Source: Thermoproteota archaeon
GTDB taxonomy: Archaea > Thermoproteota > Korarchaeia > Korarchaeales > Korarchaeaceae
DNA: 26,480 nt
Direction of reading: 5' to 3'
Assembly (NCBI GenBank): GCA_011042755.1
Contig: DRBY01000094.1
Location: 1 to 26,480, forward strand
Part shown: positions 22,361 through 26,480 of the stretch, piece by piece
How positions within the stretch are numbered: the stretch's first letter is position 1
Layout: each line of letters starts with the position of its first letter
Position numbers and translations under genes: made by a program
The notes under the pieces: generated by a model
Database searches by the model: none
Seen by the model: the letters and a program-made list of their open reading frames with translations, nothing else
Told to the model about the DNA's origin: nothing

Positions 22361-22427
22361 GGCGGCAGACCCTGCAGTGAATCCAATCTGCCTAGGAGCC
22401 GCCTCTAAGATGGCCTGTGGCTCCTTA
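22361..22427. repeat. GC-rich hairpins between convergent phosphatase and rhomboid genes
   Basis: The short gap can fold in two ways: GGCGGC (22361-22366) with GCCGCC (22398-22403), or AGGAGCC (22394-22400) with GGCTCCT (22419-22425), the latter reaching into the rhomboid stop codon. Either could mark the end of both converging transcripts, but no T-tract directly follows. Confidence 0.35.
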
Positions 22428-23114
22428 GTACCACTCGACTACATAGTACTCTACGTATCGCCTCCTTCGCGCTTCCCTCCTCCTCCGAGCAGACTCCCTT
22501 ATGGGAGACGCTATCAGCAAGCCCGTTATGAATCCGCCTATGTGAGCCCACCAAGCCACTCCAGGAATTCCTATGGAGCCCATCAGGAGCTGGTACAGGA
22601 ACCAGAACCCGATGTAGTAGTAGGCTGGAACTCTAACGATCTGCCAGAAGATTCCCCAGTATGCTACCACAGTCTCAATTCTGGCGGCTGGGTAGAATAC
22701 CCAATAGGCGGCCAGAACTCCGCTTATGGCTCCAGAGGCTCCAACGGCAGGTATAGGAGAGTTGGAGTTCACTAGCGCGTGAAGCCCGGTGGCCCCAACG
22801 CCAGAAGCTAGGTAAAAGGCCAAGTACCTCCCTCGACCAAAGGCGGCCTCGACGTTATCGCCAAAGATGTAGAGGTACAGCATGTTCCCCAGCAGGTGTG
22901 CCCAGCCGCCGTGAAGGAACATGGAAGTGAATATTCTCGGCGCGTTGGCCAGAGGATCTGCTAAAAATGCCGCTGGAATGAATCCAAACTCGTATACCGC
23001 CCTATTCAATCCGTACGTTAGCTCCCAGAGAAATACGAACGTGTTCACTGCGATCAGAAAGTAGGTTACAACGGGCTTGATGCCGCTCGGATTTTCATCA
23101 CGTATTGGGAACAT
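22425..23114 (-). CDS. Rhomboid family intramembrane serine protease
   Basis: The 229-residue membrane protein cleaves transmembrane helices inside the lipid bilayer. It has six hydrophobic segments. Family motifs are MFLHGGWAHLLGN (His68, Asn77), the catalytic serine Ser127 in GASGAISG and the catalytic histidine His191 in WWAHIGGFITG. The C-terminus is a basic tail (ESARRRREARRRR) followed by YVEYYVVEWY, placing positive charge on the cytoplasmic side. It starts with ATG at 23114, preceded by GAGGTGA at 6 bases, a strong site that fixes the start. It lies 65 bases downstream of the CoaD gene on the same strand. Its substrates are unknown. Confidence 0.95.
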   Translation of the reverse strand: MFPIRDENPSGIKPVVTYFLIAVNTFVFLWELTYGLNRAVYEFGFIPAAFLADPLANAPRIFTSMFLHGGWAHLLGNMLYLYIFGDNVEAAFGRGRYLAFYLASGVGATGLHALVNSNSPIPAVGASGAISGVLAAYWVFYPAARIETVVAYWGIFWQIVRVPAYYYIGFWFLYQLLMGSIGIPGVAWWAHIGGFITGLLIASPIRESARRRREARRRRYVEYYVVEWY

Positions 23115-23179
23115 GCTCCGTCACCTCAGGCTCAGCTGACCCTCTTCCGGGGCACTAAACCCCTCTTGCCGAATAGTCA

Positions 23180-23701
23180 TCATCGCCCTATGGCTGATTC
23201 ATTGGCGCGTATATTTAGGTTGAGTGGTCTCCCCTCCCTGTCTATCTCTCTGGATCTTATCCTCGTAGAGCTCAACCTTCCCCCATCTCTGGCTGGAATT
23301 AGAGGAGCGACTACCACAACAAGTGGATTGAGACCGCGTTCTCTGCGAACTTCGTTAACAGCTATGGCTCCAGGATAGGTCTCCTCAGAGACCACCAGCG
23401 CTTCCACATGTGGGTCGTCTCCTGCCGGCCCTATTGGATCGGTTATCCTAACTACCTCATATTTGACGCCAAGACTGGATAGGAACTCTTCGAGAGCGGC
23501 CTTGCGCGCCTCGAATGGCTCTATCAGCTCCCGTAATTTCTTTGATCTGAGCAGAGGTCCATCTGCCAGACCTACCACGATCTCTCTGCCTACTTGGGCC
23601 GCGAGCCTCAGCAGAGCCCTGTGACCAGCGTGCAGTCTGTCGAAGGTGCCGGCGACGATCACCCTTCTAAAAGGCCTTCCACATGGCTCATTACTTCCCA
23701 A
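23180..23701 (-). CDS. coaD: Phosphopantetheine adenylyltransferase, archaeal type
   Basis: The 173-residue nucleotidyltransferase makes dephospho-CoA from ATP and 4'-phosphopantetheine, the fourth step of CoA synthesis. Its N-terminus has VIVAGTFDRLHAGHR with the HxGH motif (His24, His27). Farther on it has SKKLRELIEPFEAR, and the C-terminal SSTRIRSREID replaces the ISST-type motif. This is the archaeal CoaD branch (about 150-170 residues). The start is the TTG at 23701, which has GAGGTGA 7 bases upstream; it gives about 10 residues more than the minimal domain. The gene overlaps the end of the HAD gene by 43 bases and is probably translated from the same message. Confidence 0.9.
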   Translation of the reverse strand: MGSNEPCGRPFRRVIVAGTFDRLHAGHRALLRLAAQVGREIVVGLADGPLLRSKKLRELIEPFEARKAALEEFLSSLGVKYEVVRITDPIGPAGDDPHVEALVVSEETYPGAIAVNEVRRERGLNPLVVVVAPLIPARDGGRLSSTRIRSREIDREGRPLNLNIRANESAIGR

Positions 23702-24336
23702 AGCGATATCACCTCTAAGTCAGGCGCGTGAGCGGAGTCTTCTGAAGACCTCTTCCCTCTCCGAACCCTGATCGCTCTGAGCCCAGCTTCCTTGGCGGCG
23801 TCGATTCCCTCGGGCCTGGCCGTCACGTAGAATGACTTCTCTAGGTCGGGCGTAGTCTCGGCAAGCGCCGCAGAGATCCTCTCGCGGTCAGTGTCTCCAA
23901 ACCAGGCCTTCTCGAATAGGTGATGCAATCCGAGCCTTATGATCTTCTCCCACTCCTTGACGGGGTTTCCTGGTGACGAGATCCCCAGCCTGACTCCGCG
24001 ATCCCTCAGCGCCATGAGAGTCTGGAACACGTTTGGTAGAGGCCTTAGAAATGCCTTCTTCGTGTCGTGGTACGCTATCACTCCAGCGGCCACTATCCTT
24101 GGCTCCACCCTGAGTCCGAGAGATGAGAGTGCCTCGTCGAAGTGCTTCGGGTAGTCTTCACCGAACCTCTCAACAGCCTCGTTCACGCTTCTCAACAATG
24201 TGTCGAAGTCTACCGGCAGACCAGCCTCAATCATCGCAACGACCGCGTTTTCTCTAGCCAGCCTCTTTAGGAGGGTGGCATCATACAGCACGTCATCAAT
24301 ATCGAAAAACCACCAGATATCACGCCGCTTACTCAT
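23659..24336 (-). CDS. HAD-superfamily hydrolase-like protein with altered motif IV
   Basis: The 225-residue protein has the HAD fold with a helical cap. Motif I is FFDIDDVLYD (nucleophile Asp12, Asp14), motif II is GISSPGNP, and the helix KEWEKIIRLGL follows at the motif III position. Motif IV, normally VGDxxxxD, reads YVTARPEGID: the first acidic residue is missing, although Asp/Glu residues in WFGDTDRE nearby might substitute. It may be a phosphatase with weakened metal binding or a repurposed member. It begins at ATG 24336, overlaps the SIS gene's stop by 8 bases, and overlaps the CoaD start by 43 bases. This places it inside an operon of sugar and CoA metabolism. Substrate unknown. Confidence 0.82.
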   Translation of the reverse strand: MSKRRDIWWFFDIDDVLYDATLLKRLARENAVVAMIEAGLPVDFDTLLRSVNEAVERFGEDYPKHFDEALSSLGLRVEPRIVAAGVIAYHDTKKAFLRPLPNVFQTLMALRDRGVRLGISSPGNPVKEWEKIIRLGLHHLFEKAWFGDTDRERISAALAETTPDLEKSFYVTARPEGIDAAKEAGLRAIRVRRGKRSSEDSAHAPDLEVISLWEVMSHVEGLLEG

Positions 24337-25333
24337 ACCATATCGCCTCCATCTCGTCGGGGTCCAAGCCCCTGAGCAAGGTAACCTCGAGCACGAGGAG
24401 CAGCAGGGTTGGCGCGTAGACTAGAGACGCGACTTCTCTGCCCGGCTCAACTCCCAGAGGAAGATCGGGCCCAGAGGGACCGATCTCTATCACCTCTGCT
24501 CCATACCTCTCGGCTGCGGGCACGACCTCGGGGCTCCTCTCCGGCTCGAGCACAAGTACCGGAGTGCCCTCAGAGACCATCCTGTGCTTGGTGGCGAGGA
24601 ACTCTGTGGGCGAAGACACTTCCACCAAGATGCCGGAGAATACAGAGAGCCTAAAGGCGAATTCCATGGCTGCAGCCAGGAGAGGGGGTTCAGCTACGAT
24701 GAAAGTTGATTTTGCTTTATTGAAGGACTCTGCCACTACGTGGACGTAGTTCTCTGCACGTTGGAGGGCTTCAGATGCCATATCCGGTGCTGATTCTAGC
24801 TCCCCCTTGAGCGAAAACGCCCTTGCAGACATACCGATGAGCTTAGACAATTCCGAAACTAGTAAGAGTCCCGCCACAGCCATGGGGGAGAACAGACCCA
24901 TCCTCCTAGGGCCGGGTGCAAACACCAGAGCAAAATCTGAGATCCTGTGCAGAGAACTCCCTGGAGCGCCGAGAATGGACACAACAGGAGCCCCCTCGCT
25001 CCTTCTACGCAGAACGGAGACTGCCTCTAGAATCTCCCTTTCCTCGCCTATTTCGGAGAATGCGACCATTGCAGGATTCTTTGGACGATCAGGAAGCCAC
25101 GATGGGAACTCTGAAGCCGAGAGGTAGACTGCTTGAGGGCCTCCAGACCTTGGCAGAGCTCTCCTTAAGAGTACCGCGGGATGTAGAGACGGCCCCTCTC
25201 CCACGGCGTAGATGAAGCTTCTCCCTGCCAGCGTCTCTGCAGCATACTTAGCAGGAGTTGATAGGATCGTAAACGCTCGCCTCATTAGCTCTGGCTGCTC
25301 GATTATCTCCCTCCTAGTCTCCTCGCCCCTCAA
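24329..25333 (-). CDS. SIS domain protein, GlmS isomerase-like (tandem SIS)
   Basis: The 334-residue protein resembles the isomerase half of glucosamine-6-phosphate synthase. It opens with REIIEQPELMRRAF, matching the EQP helix of that family, then a first SIS domain (about 35-165: FIYAVGEGPSLHPAVLL, VAFSEIGEEREILEAV) and a second (about 200-320: TFIVAEPPLLAAAMEFAFRL, PVLVLEPERSPEVV). It ends in LRGLDPDEMEAIWY, echoing the C-terminal RGLDPD of GlmS. No glutaminase domain is present. A role as a sugar-phosphate isomerase or deaminase is likely. Some residues of the usual GxGxS/T phosphate loop are changed (VGEGPS), so the substrate is uncertain. It starts at TTG 25333, with GGAG 5 bases upstream. 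Confidence 0.82.
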   Translation of the reverse strand: MRGEETRREIIEQPELMRRAFTILSTPAKYAAETLAGRSFIYAVGEGPSLHPAVLLRRALPRSGGPQAVYLSASEFPSWLPDRPKNPAMVAFSEIGEEREILEAVSVLRRRSEGAPVVSILGAPGSSLHRISDFALVFAPGPRRMGLFSPMAVAGLLLVSELSKLIGMSARAFSLKGELESAPDMASEALQRAENYVHVVAESFNKAKSTFIVAEPPLLAAAMEFAFRLSVFSGILVEVSSPTEFLATKHRMVSEGTPVLVLEPERSPEVVPAAERYGAEVIEIGPSGPDLPLGVEPGREVASLVYAPTLLLLVLEVTLLRGLDPDEMEAIWYE

Positions 25334-25360
25334 CGCCTCTCCAGTCGGACACGAGCGGCT

Positions 25361-25391
25361 CCAAATTAAGTGAGCATAGGGAACAATTGTT
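25361..25391. promoter_or_regulatory. Divergent promoter region of the SIS and M42 genes, with palindrome
   Basis: On the minus strand CTTAATTTGG (25361-25370) is a TATA-like box about 32 bases before the TTG at 25333. On the plus strand AACAATTGTT (25382-25391), a perfect 10-bp palindrome followed by AAGG, lies about 34 bases before the GTG at 25421 and may contain that gene's AT element. Confidence 0.45.
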
Positions 25392-25420
25392 AAGGCATTG
25401 GAGCCTGGGGTAGCCCTCGG

Positions 25421-26473
25421 GTGTCTGCGCTGGATCGAGATAGGATCGAGGTCTTCAAGAGGTTAAGCGAGGCCTTCGGGCCATCTGGATTTGAAAGTGA
25501 GGTTGCCAGAATAGTCCAAGAGGAGTACGGCCAGAACGCCGACGAGATCCTCTATGACGGCCTAGGTTCGATCATACTCAAGAAGCAGGGGAGAGAGACT
25601 GGGCCCAGAGTACTGCTAGCAGGCCACATGGACGAGATCGGATTTATCGTAAAGGGAATTACAGACAAGGGTTATCTGGCGTTTGAAACGCTCGGTGGCT
25701 GGGCCACCACGACCTTGCCAGCTCAGAGAGTGATAGTTAGAGCCAAGACCGGTGATCACGTAGGCGTGTTGATCTCCAAACCTCCACATCTTCTGCCTCC
25801 TGAGGAGAGAGACAAGCCGCTGAAGATCAAAGACCTCTACATCGACGTGGGGGCTACGAGTAGAGACGAAGTCAAGGAGATGGGGATAAGGATTGGAGAC
25901 CCCGTGGCACCCTTGGCTGAGTTCGTGGAACTCAGAGGGGGAGAAGTATGGCTGGGCAAGGCTTTCGACGACAGGATCGGCGTGTTCATAGCGATGGAGG
26001 TTCTGAAGTCCTTAGAGGGAGATCACTCTAACACTGTGTTCGCGGCGGGAACCGTTCAGGAGGAAGTGGGCCTCAGGGGCGCCGAGACCACTGCAGACGT
26101 AGTCAACCCAGATGTTGCAATCGTGTGTGAAGTCGACATAGCCGGAGACGTACCTGGGGTCACGGAGAGAGAGGCTCCCGCTAAGATGGGGAAAGGCGTC
26201 TCGATCATAACTTGGGACAAAACCATGATACCAAACCAAGCTCTCAAGGAACTGGTCATCTCGGTGGCCGAGGAGGAGGGCATTCCCTACCAGCTGTCGG
26301 CCGTCAGCGGGGGCACTGACGGTCACAGGATCCACTTACACTACAAGGGCGTTCCAACCATCGTGATCTCCGTGCCCACTAGGCACATCCACTCGCACAG
26401 CTCGATGCTGATGCCAAAAGATGTGGAGGTTTGGAGATCAACACGCCTACGTGATCACCGGTCTTGGCTCTAA
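25421..26473 (+). CDS. M42 family metallo-aminopeptidase (TET-like)
   Basis: The 350-residue peptidase belongs to the M42 family, which forms large tetrahedral (TET) complexes that trim peptides released by the proteasome. Di-metal ligands are His69 and Asp71 (AGHMDEIG), Asp183 (KAFDDRIG), the catalytic pair Glu214/Glu215 (TVQEEVGLRG), Asp239 (CEVDIAGD) and His324 (RHIHSH). The body is standard, but the end is odd: after MPKDVE the family normally continues with a helix of about 15-25 residues, whereas here it reads VWRSTRLRDHRSWL and stops. Another frame stays open to the window edge, so a frameshift near 26430 is possible. It starts with GTG 25421 after an AT element, with no clear Shine-Dalgarno sequence. 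Confidence 0.92.
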   Translation: MSALDRDRIEVFKRLSEAFGPSGFESEVARIVQEEYGQNADEILYDGLGSIILKKQGRETGPRVLLAGHMDEIGFIVKGITDKGYLAFETLGGWATTTLPAQRVIVRAKTGDHVGVLISKPPHLLPPEERDKPLKIKDLYIDVGATSRDEVKEMGIRIGDPVAPLAEFVELRGGEVWLGKAFDDRIGVFIAMEVLKSLEGDHSNTVFAAGTVQEEVGLRGAETTADVVNPDVAIVCEVDIAGDVPGVTEREAPAKMGKGVSIITWDKTMIPNQALKELVISVAEEEGIPYQLSAVSGGTDGHRIHLHYKGVPTIVISVPTRHIHSHSSMLMPKDVEVWRSTRLRDHRSWL

Positions 26474-26480
26474 CTATCAC

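Noticed and set aside
22332..22775. Plus-strand open frame opposite the rhomboid gene
   Set aside because: Antisense shadow of the rhomboid gene, which has all catalytic motifs and a strong Shine-Dalgarno sequence.
23132..23183. Minus-strand C/D-box RNA candidate: ATGATGA to CTGA over about 52 bases with a short GGGC/GCCT end stem
   Set aside because: No recognisable D' and C' boxes in the middle; the C box coincides with tandem TGA stop codons of coaD, which explains the sequence.

Overview
The window looks like part of an archaeal chromosome, probably from a thermophile in or near the TACK group. The signs are a small one-domain histone, an archaeal-type phosphoglycerate mutase, archaeal CoaD and M42 peptidase, a large Lhr-type helicase with a zinc ribbon, TATA-box promoters that often give leaderless mRNAs, heavy use of AGG/AGA codons and many TTG starts. 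Korarchaeota-like lineages would fit, but nothing here fixes the phylum. I see no tRNA, rRNA, CRISPR array, insertion sequence or origin.

Layout. Positions 1-1310 (+): the tail of an unknown gene, an ASCH-domain protein, and a SHOCT-like protein that may be split by a frameshift. Positions 1590-3300 (-): a small orphan gene, an Mrr-type nuclease fused to a CFI-box C-terminus, and a likely gene relic upstream. Positions 3460-5490 (+): a glutamate dehydrogenase with a palindrome over its TATA box, then a class II aldolase. Positions 5470-6280 (-): a metallo-beta-lactamase-fold hydrolase preceded by a GC-rich element that may be a structured RNA or leader. Positions 6363-8351 (-): an OB-fold protein with a degenerate AAA+ module, and an orphan protein. 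Divergent from these, 8414-11464 (+) is an overlapping three-gene set: a short hinge-less SMC-type ATPase, a ScpA-like kleisin and a MAGE/Nse3-like or ScpB-like winged-helix (kite) protein. This is the most interesting system in the window.

Positions 11433-15147 (-) hold the Lhr-type helicase and a CinA-type molybdopterin-binding-fold protein. They are followed by a RecA/KaiC-like protein without a P-loop (+), phosphoglycerate mutase (-), a coiled-coil protein with four SHOCT-like repeats (+) and the histone (-), the last two separated by a two-way terminator. Positions 18579-22360 (+) form a tight cluster: an RDD-SpoIIM fusion membrane protein, a nucleotide-sugar dehydrogenase and a PPP-family phosphatase. 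Positions 22425-25333 (-) run from a GlmS-type SIS protein through a HAD-like protein and phosphopantetheine adenylyltransferase to a rhomboid protease. An M42 aminopeptidase (+) closes the window.

The genes are packed tightly. Three convergent pairs overlap at their 3' ends, and most same-strand neighbours overlap or nearly touch. Two start types are visible: leaderless ATG/GTG genes about 26 bases after a TATA box, and TTG genes preceded by a Shine-Dalgarno sequence. Chromosome structure and DNA maintenance (SMC trio, histone, Lhr, Mrr-like nuclease, OB/AAA protein) and sugar or envelope metabolism (nucleotide-sugar dehydrogenase, SIS protein, aldolase) are the two recurring themes.
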